NCBI GenBank assembly: GCA_027924585.1
Contig: BSBM01000261.1
Coordinates: 1,783,501-1,847,500, forward strand
Source: Larix kaempferi
Taxonomy: Eukaryota; Streptophyta; Pinopsida; Pinales; Pinaceae
DNA: 64,000 nt
Reading direction: 5' to 3'
The position numbers and the translations under genes were made by a program. The notes under the pieces are model-generated. The model ran no database searches. It had not been told where the DNA came from and saw only the letters and a list, made by a program, of their open reading frames with translations. Shown piece after piece: positions 1 to 10,095 of this stretch; the first letter of the stretch is position 1; every line of letters begins with the position of its first letter.

Positions 1-370
1 GAGGGGTATCATATCAATATACTAGGTAGAAATATAAAGGGGTACAAAAAATGTTAATGAAAAAATTGATACATACAATATCTACTGAAAACAAGGTTTT
101 TTTTTTAAAATTGGGAAGGCATATTGGGAGGGGGTTAAAAAAAATGATTTTGGAAAGTATTTTCCAATATTTAGTGAAATTAGGGGTATTGTTTCATATG
201 CCACGAACGAACGTGTTATGATAGCGGTTTATTGAGTGAAGCCCCCGTGGGCCATAAGGGAACTCCAATTATGGCTAATAGATATTTCCTAGAAAACCAA
301 GTGGACCAAGATCAACATGATAAGACAAGTATGTCAAAGCCCTCTTCTATTAACATTGTTTTTTTGTGAG
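1..370. other. Unassigned AT-rich flank
   Basis: No coding motif, RNA gene or element end was recognised here. It may be the outer flank of element B or more of its left LTR. The matching part of the right LTR is deleted, so the boundary cannot be placed by comparison. Confidence 0.4.
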
Positions 371-3241
371 TGTAGTAAAATCAAGATAGATGATAATATT
401 TTAGTTTCAATTCAAATTGCTTCCATTAACATGTCAAAATTATATACACATGAATCATGAAATATGATGCTATGTTTTCACTCCACATTTACATAGATCC
501 TAGAACAAAATAAATGAAAAAAATCTAGATAGAATTTTCTATACACAAATGACCAATTTTAACTTTACTCAATTTCATATAAAACTTTAAATCTCTATGT
601 TACTAAAGCCTGTAGTGATGCTTGAGAAATATCCCAAGGCAGAAGTGAAACTTCTTATGTAACTACAATTTAGACAAAAGAGAAAATACCCATGAGATAA
701 GAGCATTGACTTGGGATCATACAATGGATTATCGCCATTTTGGTTGAGTTCAAAATTTATAGCATAGGTTCTCTTTCAAATTGGAGAAATATATATTTCT
801 TTAGAAAACTTAGAGTTGACAATTAAAGCTACAAATATTCTAAAATTTATGTCCCTTGTGGCTAGATTTAGAACCAAGCATTTTCTGAATCCATCATTTT
901 GTGTTCCCTAGATTAAAACATGTTTCCTCTACTTTAAAATTTAATGTGCGATAACACAATTGTAGAAAAGTGAATGGATATGCTCACACATTGGCATTAA
1001 ATGTAGTTTCTCAACAATATGATGCACTTGTATTCGTTATGACATCATACAAATATTGCACTCGGAACTGATGACAAGTGACCCAAAATATCTGTAGGGG
1101 AGATTGGTCTTATGCTTCAACAATCTTCTTCTCCTATTTAACCTCAACATACTTTGATCTCTTCACTTCATAATCATCAAATGTTTTCTTAATAGTATCC
1201 TCATATGGTTGGGATGAATCTTCACTAGAGGTAGTAAGGAATGCCTTGCTAAGTCACCTTGACAAGAGGAAATACCAAACTTGAAATATTAGTCATTTAG
1301 GAAATTGGAATCATGATAAAAATTGAACGGGTTATATAACCTTCAGTGTTGGAGAGAACTATAATTAACGGTTTCAATAATTACACTTTAAGACTCTTCG
1401 ATGCGAGCCATAATTTGAAGGAAATAAGTTTCACCATCAAATGATTAAGACATGGAGTCAATGCTACTTATGTTGACATATTTATCTCTTGACTAAGAAG
1501 TTGCAAATGGTGTTCAAATTTTTTCAAATATGTAATAGACATAGGGACTGATAATAGTCTAATCACGGTATATAAATTTTAACATGAATATGCAAATGTA
1601 TATAAGGTAAAATAGAGTCGAGGAATGACAAAGGATTTAGAGGCCAAGAGTAGAATGCCATACATACAAGGAATATATGGTACAATCAACCACATGAACT
1701 AAATTTATCGTTAAATGACAACATAACCCATAAGCAATTCATCCCAAACACTCTCCCCAAGAAACCATAGCATTGAAATCAAGTTTTTTTTCAAATAATA
1801 CTAAGAAGAGACGCAAGACAATTTATGACCTACCTTCATTGAAGTAGATTTATCACAAACCACACCTTTCTTTAGATCATTGTAGATATTCTCCTTGTCT
1901 AGTATTCAACACCAAGATTCAGTGCAAGAATTTATTTCGAGCTGCAAGAATTTTCAACTACAATAAGATTATTAGTTAACCGCCCTATCATATCTTTAGG
2001 GTACTCTTTTTCCCCTGGAACCCTTGAGATACAATGGGTTGTATGAATGGAGTACAATAACTAGCAAGAAGAATGTGTATCTCCTCTAGAGAAAATGAGG
2101 TACTCCATCTCTAAGATAAAGGCACTAATCTTGAGACCAAACTTTCAACCAATTCACTATGAAAATGGGAGCATTAAGATATCCATCCAACATTAGGGAG
2201 TGAGAAGATGAGCTATCAATCCCAACCCTAACTTCTTTTATAGCCTTTGATATCCATGGCAATTTCCAATCTCATGCAAAAGTTTTAATTATTTAATTAT
2301 TAAATGCATAATATTCATCTACACACATGTCACCTCCATACACAATTAATAATTTCAAAAGTACATAATTAGATATTATTCACTACATCACAACTAGTTT
2401 TCTTATTTTTACGCCTAGATGTTTCCTTCATTCGCTTTTCTTTTCCTAATTGAGTGGGTGCACATGAAATATTTTTTCCTATTTAAATAAAGTTTCTAAT
2501 TAGTCAATTTCAACTCCTAAGTAATTTTCCAATATCAAGGTGAGTCTAATCTTACTTTTCTCTTTTCACAAACTATGCCTATCTCTACATGAGCAATCAA
2601 ACCATGAATGTACTTTTCATTTTATTGTGCTCAATGATTTGCAAACAAGGACACTTTTCTTCCAAAGCATACTTACACACAAAGCAAGGTTGATACCAAG
2701 GGTGAGACTGGGTTAACTCAAAACTATTAGGAACGTGGTACCAAAATCTAGGCAAGTGTTCACTACATCTCTTAAAATACCATTTTTTCATGGTGACGAA
2801 TAGTGTCATGGTTGGTACCTACTTAAATCACACCACTTATCTTTGGCGAGAAACTAATGGCCATTGAGGAATATGAGTGGAATCCTTATTTCCCACCACT
2901 TAGTAGATCCTCATGAGTGATCAAATCCATGGACTACCCTTATGGATTAAATGTAAAATATAATTCATGTCTTTGCACCATCTAGAGACAAGCATATAAA
3001 ATAGTACCACCCAATAATCATGAATAAACAATAGGAAATGCTACACACATAACAATTATAGATATCTAGACTCCATCCTAGGTGCATATATATTGACTCA
3101 ATCTAGATTCCATATGCACCTTCGGTTCCCATTGCACTTTCCAAACCATCAATAAAATCATATAATATAGTAAATTAAAACATGTAAATGTGTATTCATT
3201 TCAAATATTCAATGTCGTCAATCATTACTAAAGTTGATATG
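371..3241 (-). repeat. Element B, left (3') LTR, first part
   Basis: From about 540 to 3236 this matches 15845-18600 in direct orientation, with diagnostic stretches such as the block beginning gagataagagcattgac in both. It is the left LTR of the old minus-strand gypsy element B. It is broken at 3241 by element C and resumes at 7274. The outer end is uncertain. TGTAGT at 371 would mirror the ACTACA that ends the LTR at 7563, but the expected TSD (taacg, which flanks the right LTR) is not in front of it. LTRs of ~3 kb are long for a plant gypsy element. No gene is visible; the small ORFs are not conserved between the two copies. Confidence 0.75.
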
Positions 3242-3530
3242 TGTTAGGTTTCCCATTAGGGAAAATAGACAAATTGGCTCAGCACACAGCCAAATACAAA
3301 ATGATACACAAACACAAAGAGAGAGATAAATGATGTGTACGCAGAATATTTCTCATTAGCTAATGTACATATAAATACAATGAGAAATGACCCTTGGTTT
3401 CAACTTCCAAGTGGTCTCTTGGAATCCTTCATGACTCTTCTCATTCAATGTGACTCTTAGTTTTCTTCTCATGTGAATGGAAAGGAAATAATATAATGAT
3501 TTTCCTAACACCAAGGATTAGGTTCCAACA
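3242..3530 (-). repeat. Element C 3' LTR
   Basis: A 289 bp LTR. On the minus strand it begins TGTTGGAACC and ends CCTAACA, so it has TG...CA ends. It abuts TSD atatg on the left and a minus-strand polypurine tract on the right (3531-3541). Its first ~165 bp (minus-strand reading) match 7107-7273; the remaining ~120 bp have no counterpart in the other LTR. Confidence 0.85.
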
Positions 3531-5438
3531 ATTCCCCCCTTAATCCGAAGGGGTGTATGTGAGTCCAAGAAAAGAAAACTGAATAACTAGAAGTGGACAG
3601 TTGCCAACTGCTGAACATTTCCAAATTGACAATTTGAATATGCCAAGCAATCTAGCAGAAGCTAGTATCTCTCGTTGAATATAAGTGTTCTCTGAAGTGG
3701 TGGTTTTGGCTAACCACAAACTAAAGGGGAAAGCAGAAGTTGAAGTCTTCTACTAAGTGGGTGGTTTTAAGCTAACCACAAACTGACATATCTCAACAGC
3801 TATAAAATCATGAACCATGAAGGTGGTTTAAGGCTGAACACAAACTATGTAACTTGGATTTAAGGCTCAGAGGTTCCTGAAACATTTTGAAAAGATATTA
3901 GAAGTTGTTTGTCTTCTACTAAATGAGTGGTTTTAAGCTGACTACAAACTCTGGAACTTGGATCAAAGGATCAAAGGTTTCTGGAACATTCCAAAAGGCT
4001 AGTAGAATCTGGTGCAATATTATAGTAAATGGATAGTCATGGCTCTGTATTTGGCTACAACTTTGAGTATGGTGGGATCAAGGCTTTGGATATAATGTAA
4101 GATCATTTGTTCTCACTCGCTCTTCTCGCTCACTTGTTTATGACTCTTTATCATTTATCCTTATGAGGAACAATGTGAGGAGAAGAGAATGTCTCAGCTA
4201 CAAGATGTGTCAATACTCGTGAATGGACTCTCCGATATGACATATATATCTTCTTGGATGTTGACGACCATTGCCAAGAAGCGATCCACCCACAATGAAT
4301 CTTCTCTCTTGTAGGTTTCTTCAGAGTGAAGCATCTATCTAACTCTAAACTGTAGTGGATGAAGATGGACTCCCGTTGAGGAATCCAACACTCCAAAACT
4401 AGGGTCTTGAAGAAATCGAGAATGTTAACTATCACTTCCTTGTCATATCCAAGACCGGTTCTGTGCTTGTTGTGGCTGATCTATTCCCAAGGACCGATGA
4501 TCGGCTTGGAAAGAACAAGCATAACCTATGTATGCATATCTTCATCTTCATTTTCTTTCACTTATGTACTAGGCCCACTAATTTGTTTATATGATTTTGA
4601 AGTGGCATAATTTTGTGTAGGCAGTTGAATGAAATGATAAAGAGGATTGTTCTGAACATGAACAAGTTCAGAATGTTTTTATTCTTGTAGGAGTTGGACT
4701 CAAGCTATAGAAAATAAAGTGTGTCTTCTAAATCTTTTACATAGCCTTGAATGTGAGTAAGGGTGATATTGTCGACCATGATAGTGTTGTCGACAAAGGA
4801 AATAAGTAGAGTGTTCAGTAACTCTACCAAATTATTGATTCTCACCTTTGATAAACTGAAGACTCACTAAACTAACTAAGGGATTCTTGCAATTCCACCC
4901 TTTTACAAACAAGACTCATAAAAATGAAGGGTTTCAGTCTTAGCAGAGAATGCACCCAAGTATAGTGTAATTCAACCCGATTTTGAAAGGTACAAAAGAA
5001 ACTTCTTGCAAGTTACATAACACAAATGTACTTACAATAGTTGTTGATTATGAAGTTGAATTGTCTCAATGCTTCAAAGTTGACGTTGTTGCTTGATTGC
5101 TTGATAGTTGCTTCACTGATGTGATTTTGTTGTTGATTAAATGTGCTTGAAGTTGTTGTATTTGTCTCAAAAACTCCTTATATCTCCTTCAAATCAAACC
5201 CTTATAACTCCCTTACATATATTAGCCAAGACAAATGATCTCTTTCACAATAATGGTTATAAAATCAAATAACATACAATGTATCACCTTATAAATTCTA
5301 ACCCAAAAGAAAGCCTTATAACATTTGCGAAGACAACATAATACTTTAAAGTTGTAAAAACTTTACTCACATTGCTACACAATATGGTTTGCACTCACCT
5401 CAGTAGCAGGTTGCAACTTCTAAGTCACACTCGAATGC
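3531..5438. other. Element C internal non-coding region with hairpin repeats
   Basis: Between about 3704 and 3950 an imperfect motif, GTGGTTTTAAGCTAACCAC, occurs four times (about 3704, 3763, 3822, 3928). Each copy is flanked by similar sequence, and the clearest copies fold on GTGGTT/AACCAC arms. The stretch 4151-4610 has short open frames on both strands but none was recognised. From 5040 to 5170 the sequence is rich in gttgttg and low in complexity. No retroviral gene was found. Confidence 0.5.
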
Positions 5439-5720
5439 TTAGTTTAGGCGTGCTTCCTTCTTTATTTCAAAGTCAATAGTTGACAACAATGATACAAGCT
5501 GAGCAATAATATTTGCATGAGTAATTGCATGAATTTGCTCTTTGTTCCCAACTATAATGTTAGAAACTGTATAACATGCCTCCCTTTTCATATTTTTACC
5601 ATGATTGCTAACAAGTATTGAATAAATGTGTGGCAGAACCAAATTGTCGAGGATACATTCACCTTGAATATCAACATATCTCAAAGCATGTGTTACAACA
5701 AGTGGAAAAGGGTGTTCCAA
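5439..5720 (-). pseudogene. Captured importin-alpha fragment (armadillo repeats)
   Basis: A 94-codon open stretch whose translation resembles the middle armadillo repeats of importin-alpha, the adaptor that binds nuclear-localisation signals for nuclear import. The clearest block reads KREACYTVSNIIVGNKEQI, followed by an NIIAQLVSLL helix and FEIKKEA. In importin-alpha the same order occurs: a KKEACWTISN-type helix, GNK.QIQAV, an ANIIGPLV helix, then FDIKKEAAW. Only about two of the ten repeats are present and the protein context is gone on both sides. It lies in non-autonomous element C, so it is best read as a transduplicated exon piece rather than a gene. Divergence from the family consensus suggests no present selection. 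Family identification is from motif memory; a protein search would settle it. Confidence 0.8.
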
Positions 5721-5991
5721 ACAAGCTCCCTGGACAATGCTCAGTCGTCTTCTTACAAGTGGCGAAAGGTGGATTCAAATCACTTGTTGGATTCAAAGAT
5801 AAGTGGTGTAGTGGATCTTCATCACCAAGCAAATCCAACGAAATATACTAATATGCTAGCTTATCAGAAGGATTCTCAACAAGAGAGATATTGCAGCTCC
5901 ATGCTATGCATCAACAAATTAGTCTTCAACAGATTTCAACATGCCAGCCTTTTAATGGAGCAAACGCACCGGTTTTCAAAGATGTGATCTG
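5721..5991. other. Element C, unidentified coding-like stretch
   Basis: Plus-strand frames stay open for 77 and 119 codons across 5618-5987, and one frame is glutamine-rich. This could be a third captured exon, but no family was recognised and the overlap with the antisense importin frame weakens the case. Confidence 0.25.
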
Positions 5992-6136
5992 TTGGATGGA
6001 GGGAATAAACAATCGAGATAATCTTATCCTCCCAAGGAAATTATTGTAGATTTATACAATGAACTGAAAAATATAACATATGAATATGGCTCATTTGAGG
6101 ATAAGCTTATCTCGATTGTTGATTCCCTCCGTCCAA
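5992..6136. mobile_element. MITE-like foldback, 145 bp, ~40 bp TIRs
   Basis: The left end, ttggatggagggaataaaca, continues into caatcgagataa and then ttatcctc. The right end is nearly its exact reverse complement (gaggataag...ttgattccctccgtccaa). Nearly perfect ~40 bp inverted repeats around ~65 bp of interior are typical of a miniature inverted-repeat transposable element. No clear TSD was resolved, because a short palindrome (ggcatggag...ctccatgcc, 6139-6177) joins it directly to the next inverted-repeat unit. Confidence 0.7.
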
Positions 6137-6179
6137 TAGGCATGGAGAAAAGTCAAAGGTTGACCTTGCTCCATGCCCA

Positions 6180-6478
6180 TTGGATGGAGGGATTAAGCAA
6201 TCAAGATAAGGATGGCCCTCATTTGATCATGAAGATTCTGGATATCAAATTTCAAATCTTGTGAAGCTTGATATACTTATTAATGGCCGACAAGTTGATT
6301 CTATGGAAACTATTGTGCATAATTTAAAGGTCTGACGTATTGGTTGCGAGCTTGTGGATAAGATCAAAATTTTTATTGACGAACAAATGTTTGAAATATC
6401 CATGCAGGTAGCTATTAGATCAAATATCATTGTCTGGGAAGGCCATCCTTATCTCGATTGTTGATTCCCTCCATCCAA
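6180..6478. mobile_element. TIR-bounded cassette holding a LepA/GUF1 fragment
   Basis: A 299 bp unit bounded by the same family of inverted repeats as the 145 bp foldback just upstream: left ttggatggagggattaagca, right the inverse ending ccctccatccaa. Between the TIRs lies a piece of a LepA/GUF1 coding sequence. Part of that piece (about 6298-6440) is repeated directly outside the right TIR at 6488-6630. The arrangement resembles a Pack-type TIR element, a DNA transposon carrying a host exon, lodged in the same host-gene copy. Confidence 0.6.
6226..6440 (+). pseudogene. Captured LepA/GUF1 (EF4) C-terminal fragment, copy 1
   Basis: The + strand translation contains [20 protein letters not shown], then a TIVHN block, then a stop, then RIGCELVDK, FIDEQMFEI and QVAIRSNII. 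This order matches the C-terminal part of LepA/EF4-type GTPases of bacteria, plastids and mitochondria (GUF1), which promote back-translocation of ribosomes. The known family pattern there is K.D.L.NG..VD....I.H...., then R.LV.KL...I.RQMFE..IQAAIG. The fragment has an in-frame TGA (about 6334) and lacks the GTPase and EF-G-like domains. It lies within the TIR cassette of element C, opposite in strand to the importin-alpha piece, so the two captures are independent. Confidence 0.8.
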
Positions 6479-6487
6479 CGGGCATAT

Positions 6488-6760
6488 TCTATGGAAACTA
6501 TTGTGCATAATTTAAAGGTCTAACGTATTGGTTGCGAGCTTGTGGATAAGATTAAAATTTTTATTGATGAACAAATGTTTGAAATATCCATGCAAGTAGC
6601 TATCAGATCAAAGATCATTGTCTGGGAATCGCTGTCATCATTGAGGAAAAATGTGCTTGCAAAATGAGATGGGGAAGATGTATCCAAAAGCAAAAAGAAT
6701 GCAAGAAGCGAATGAAATGGGTTAGATTGATTGATATGCCACAAGAGGATTTCTACGAGA
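6488..6760 (+). pseudogene. Captured LepA/GUF1 fragment, copy 2 with C-terminal tail
   Basis: The first ~143 bp repeat 6298-6440 with few differences. It then continues downstream into SLRKNVLAK, a stop, and after a one-base frame change CKKRMKWVRLIDMPQEDF. LepA/GUF1 proteins end with ALRKNVLAKCYGGD, a lysine-rich run, then EGKKRMK..G.V.IPQEAF, so the order and spacing match. A few residues between the lysine run and the next block appear deleted. With copy 1 this shows that the captured segment once ran to nearly the end of the host protein. It cannot be translated as a whole: stops (about 6523 and 6667) and a frameshift interrupt it. Confidence 0.8.
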
Positions 6761-6964
6761 AATATGAAACGAATGGAAATGAATACACACAGATATACAA
6801 ACAGGTGCATAAATACCAAGTTGGTATAGAAAGAGAAACTGGTGTAGAAATAACAAGCTAGTACAAAAATGATAAACTCCTACATAAATACCACACGCAA
6901 CTCACCACTCAACCACAACTCAATGATTGCAGAGAATTTCAAATGTGCAGCTCTTCAAAAACTC

Positions 6965-7028
6965 TTTGTTCTCATGTAGATTCCAAGCATCAATCCTTTG
7001 TTCTCATGTAGATTCCAAGCATCAATCC
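6965..7028. repeat. 32 bp perfect tandem duplication in element C
   Basis: The unit tttgttctcatgtagattcc plus aagcatcaatcc occurs twice head to tail (6965-6996 and 6997-7028). It lies just inside the right LTR of element C, on the leader side of the element. Confidence 0.85.
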
Positions 7029-7106
7029 TTGGCCAGAGATTGCAACAATCCAAAGCAGCAGATGAATTTCTCACAGACCTAAGAACAAGGAATCCTCTAA
7101 TACCGC

Positions 7107-7273
7107 TGTAAATATAAATACAATGAGAAATGGCCCTTGGTTTCAATTTCCAATTGGTCTCTTGGACTCCTTCACGACTCTTCCCATTCAATATGAATCT
7201 TAGTCTTCTTCTCACGTGAATGGGAAGGCAATAATATAATGATTTTCCTAACACCAAGGATTAGGTTCCAACA
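7107..7273 (-). repeat. Element C 5' LTR (short copy)
   Basis: Matches the first ~165 bp of the left LTR of C and is bounded on the right by TSD atatg. On the minus strand it ends ...TTTACA, followed at once by GCGGTATTAGAGG, which resembles the initiator-Met primer site TGGTATCAGAGC. Either the 5' LTR is a deletion variant lacking ~120 bp, or this junction is the true LTR end and the left copy is expanded. The right boundary is firm, the left is not. Confidence 0.7.
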
Positions 7274-7563
7274 ATATGACCTACGATTCTGAGAAACACA
7301 TATATCAATGTCAAGATACAACTCAACCTAGCCATAGGGCATAATAAATCATTACATCATAGAGAAAAGATCAATCATTTCATACCATTGCAAGTAAATT
7401 GAAACATACCACCAACCAATAAATAAACTATATGAACTAAAAAATCTAGATCACATTATCTAAAGCTGTATCTATCCACCAACAGGGTCATTCTTGTAAC
7501 CAAAATGCTCTAAAAAATAACAATGCATCAATCAATAAAGTAAACACAAAAAAGGGAACTACA
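7274..7563 (-). repeat. Element B left LTR, second part
   Basis: Continues the LTR of element B after insertion C; it matches 18620-18895 in direct orientation. It ends with ACTACA at 7563 (TGTAGT on the minus strand), the same terminus as the right LTR at 18895. Just inside, the minus strand has a purine-rich tract (gaagatgggg), the expected polypurine tract of element B. Confidence 0.75.
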
Positions 7564-8597
7564 TAAACCCCATCTTCAAAAACTTCATCCCAAAGTTCTA
7601 AAAAAAATAAGGAAATTGATAATGCATCTTTGTTGTGTCCTCCTAAGTAGTTGAACTAGGACTATAGTTATCCCATTGAAGCTTTACCTAGTTGACCAAA
7701 TGATTTGAGGTTGTCGAGTTCACCAATATAGTATGTGAATCAATTCAACCTTTAAGGTCCCCTCATTTGACACTTGCAAATTACTCAAATCCATAGCATG
7801 AAAAGTATATGAAAGATAATGATGCAAAAAAAAAAACATGAAAATCATCATGCATACAATCTAAAGATGACGACAATGCAAGAAGATAAGCAATTGATCC
7901 TAAACTTTTGATAATATTAAACAACCCCACGTACTGTGGCGAAAACTTGGATCCTTTGCAAATTTAATGGAACTCTTTTGTTGTCTAACTCACAAAAACA
8001 CTATGCCCCCTTCTTTATAACTTCTATTAGTTCTATGTGAATCCACATAAATTTTCTATCTATATCGGGATTCCTTCAATCTCTAATGGTTGTTTTCATG
8101 TGTTCTTCCATTTCTTGAATCATTTATGGTCCAACTAGAACTTTGTCTTCAAGTCTATCCCAACTAGGACGAGTTCTACAGGGTCTAACATACAAAAATG
8201 TGAAAGGTTCCGTATTTATTGAAATTTGATAAATATTATTATATTTAAATTCCACAAGAGGGAAATACTTTTCCCAATGATTATACTAGTCCATTGTATA
8301 TATATGCAACATATCCTCTAACATTTGATTTACTCTTTGTCCATCCATATATCCCAAGATGGTACATTGTGCTAAAATGAAGTTGTATTCCCAAGGCTTC
8401 CTAGAAACTAGGTCAAAACCTTATTGTAAAGACTGAACCTCTATCCAAAATGATTTTTTTTTAATTCCATGTAGTTTCACTATCTCATTTATAAAAACTC
8501 TTGTTATTTTCATTGCTTGATAGGTATACTTCACTAAAATAAAATGTGCATTTTTGATCAAAGCATGCACTACTATAAAGATTGAATCATGTCGTCT
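7564..8597 (-). pseudogene. Element B integrase C-terminal half and chromodomain remnant
   Basis: On the minus strand, reading from 8597 down, the frame gives HDSIFIVVHALIKNAHF, an integrase core start. Then come a VNQMLEDMLHIYTMD helix, LVEFKYNN, a PCRTRPSWD block and MIQEMEEHM, all in the order known for Ty3/gypsy integrases. The DD35E core is damaged: the stretch with the second aspartate is scrambled and stops occur. Nearer the LTR a VKLQWDNYSP block followed by a lost tryptophan, then EDTTKMHYQFPYFF, resembles the end of a chromodomain (VQW....PE.ATWE). This places B among chromovirus-like elements. The frame continues across element A into 13672-13983. Confidence 0.75.
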
Positions 8598-8951
8598 TGT
8601 TATGCAATTTTTTTTCAAAAAGAGCATGAAAAGAGCAGAAATAGACCAAGGAGAGTATTCCATGCCTTAATAATGAAGAACATAGATGAATAGAAATCAA
8701 CTTCGAGGGGGAAACCTCCTTATACAATGTATTGAGTGCACAAGACACGACAAGACAAGATACCCAAATGAAAATATTTCCTTCCTATATATAGGAGATT
8801 AAGAGGTACAATTACAACTCACTGAACCAAGCTGACATAACTAATATAACCATCCTAATGACAATTACAACTAATGGGCCAAAGCCAACATCAAAACTAA
8901 TGTAATGGACCACAATATAGGGGGAAATGTGCCCACATTTAGGGATTAACA
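8598..8951 (-). repeat. Element A 3' LTR
   Basis: A 354 bp LTR, minus strand TGTTAATCCC...GCATAACA, bounded on the left by TSD cgtct. A purine tract (gggaggggca on the minus strand) lies immediately upstream at 8952-8962. The minus strand includes ctatatata, a possible TATA box. Confidence 0.9.
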
Positions 8952-8962
8952 TGCCCCTCCCA

Positions 8963-9663
8963 TTCATACAAGTGTTTTCCTCAACGCTTGAGTAGTTGTG
9001 GATGCTTTTGTATGAAGGACTCATCTTCCCATGTCGAATCTTCAACCGAAAGTTATTCCTCTTGACGAGGGTACTCAGTAATAGCCCGATTTCGTAGTTG
9101 TTTGGTCCTTGTTTTAGTGATTTGTTTAGGTTCCAATATGAATTTTCATTCTTCATCAAGCTCCGAAAAGATTGTTTGAATTGGGATCTTGTCTCCTATT
9201 ACCTTCTTTAAGCAAGAAACATGGAAAAATGACGCACTCTTGAAGATTAAGGGAGCTTCAATTTGTAAGCGATACTACCATTCTTCTGCAACACTTTATA
9301 AGGAATATATTACTTGGGTGCTAATTTGTTGTCCTTATTTAGTTGCTTGAGGGACATCTGCTTGTAAGGTTGTAGCCTCAGAAATACCCAATCCCCTTCT
9401 TCCAAAATCCTTTCATTGCGATGTTGATTAGCCTTTTGTTTCATCCTATTTTTTGACATAGCTAGGTTGTCCTTAAGTATCTGGAGAAATTCTTATTGGT
9501 GCTCTATGTGATCCTCCACAGCTTGAACTTTAGATTTTCCTTGTAAGGGAGATGCGATATATGGAGTCTGGTACCCATAAAGTGCCATAAATGGAGACAT
9601 TTTTTATGATGTATGGAAGGAAGTATTGTACCACCATTCTGCCAAAGACAACCATTTCACCCA
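8963..9663 (-). pseudogene. Element A integrase C-terminus and chromodomain-like tail
   Basis: Minus-strand pieces read as the end of a gypsy integrase: ERILEEGDWVFLRLQPYKQ, then SLKQLNKDNKLAPK and HVSCLKKVIGDKI, the usual GPY/F-type region. They are followed by ITEYPRQEE, a stop and LSVEDSTWEDESFIQKHPQL, matching the second half of a chromodomain. Frame breaks are present. The chromodomain would have targeted integration to particular histone marks. Confidence 0.75.
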
Positions 9664-10017
9664 CTATGTTTGTTTATCAGATGCAAAGTAAAAAAGATAT
9701 CCTTCCAAACATTTGTTCAGTATCTCAATTTTCCCATAAGATTGAGGATGATAAGATGAACTCTGAGCCAATTGGGTACCCAAACATGAAAATAATCCAG
9801 TCCAAAATTTTCCAGTGAAAATTGGATCTCTATCATTTACAATAATCTTCGGATTTCCATGTAACTTCTGAATTGTTTCCATAAAGGCTGGAACTACTGT
9901 ACTTGCATTAAAAGGGTGAGAGAGTGCACAAAAATGTGCATACTTCCTGAGTCTATCAACAACCACTATAATAAAATTCTTTCCTTCTGACTTGGGTAGA
10001 CCTGTGATAAAATCCAT
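9664..10017 (-). pseudogene. Element A integrase core
   Basis: A 117-codon open frame beginning MDFITGLPKSEG. The three catalytic acids of the DD35E core are visible: D in MDFITG, D in IIVNDRDPIF, and E in GKIEILNKCLEGY. The VVVDRLRKYAHF and SSYHPQS motifs are also standard. This is the best preserved part of element A. In family members [11 protein letters not shown] is usual; here it reads SYHPQSYGKIE, so the D and Q are lost. Confidence 0.85.
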
Positions 10018-10095
10018 TGAGATTTCCTCCCATCATTAGCAAGGTATGTCTAATGGTTGTAGAAGCCTTGGGGTCTTAACTGTTTCAACCTTATT

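Larger units (their letters stand above)
3242..7273 (-). mobile_element. Element C: non-autonomous LTR element with captured host-gene pieces
   Basis: A 4,032 bp insertion in the left LTR of element B, bounded by the 5 bp TSD atatg (3237-3241 and 7274-7278). Both ends carry the same LTR. Minus-strand polarity is shown by a polypurine tract (aaggggggaat, read on the minus strand) directly before the left LTR and a primer-binding-like site beside the right one. No gag, protease, RT or integrase could be read inside. Instead there are an importin-alpha fragment (minus strand), a LepA/GUF1 fragment (plus strand, partly duplicated), two structures with ~40 bp terminal inverted repeats, and short hairpin repeats. 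It would have needed proteins from another element to move. The TSD shows it arrived after element B. Confidence 0.85.

Noticed and set aside
8812-9159. 115-codon minus ORF
   Set aside because: Out of frame with the chromodomain-like sequence there and runs through the element A LTR.
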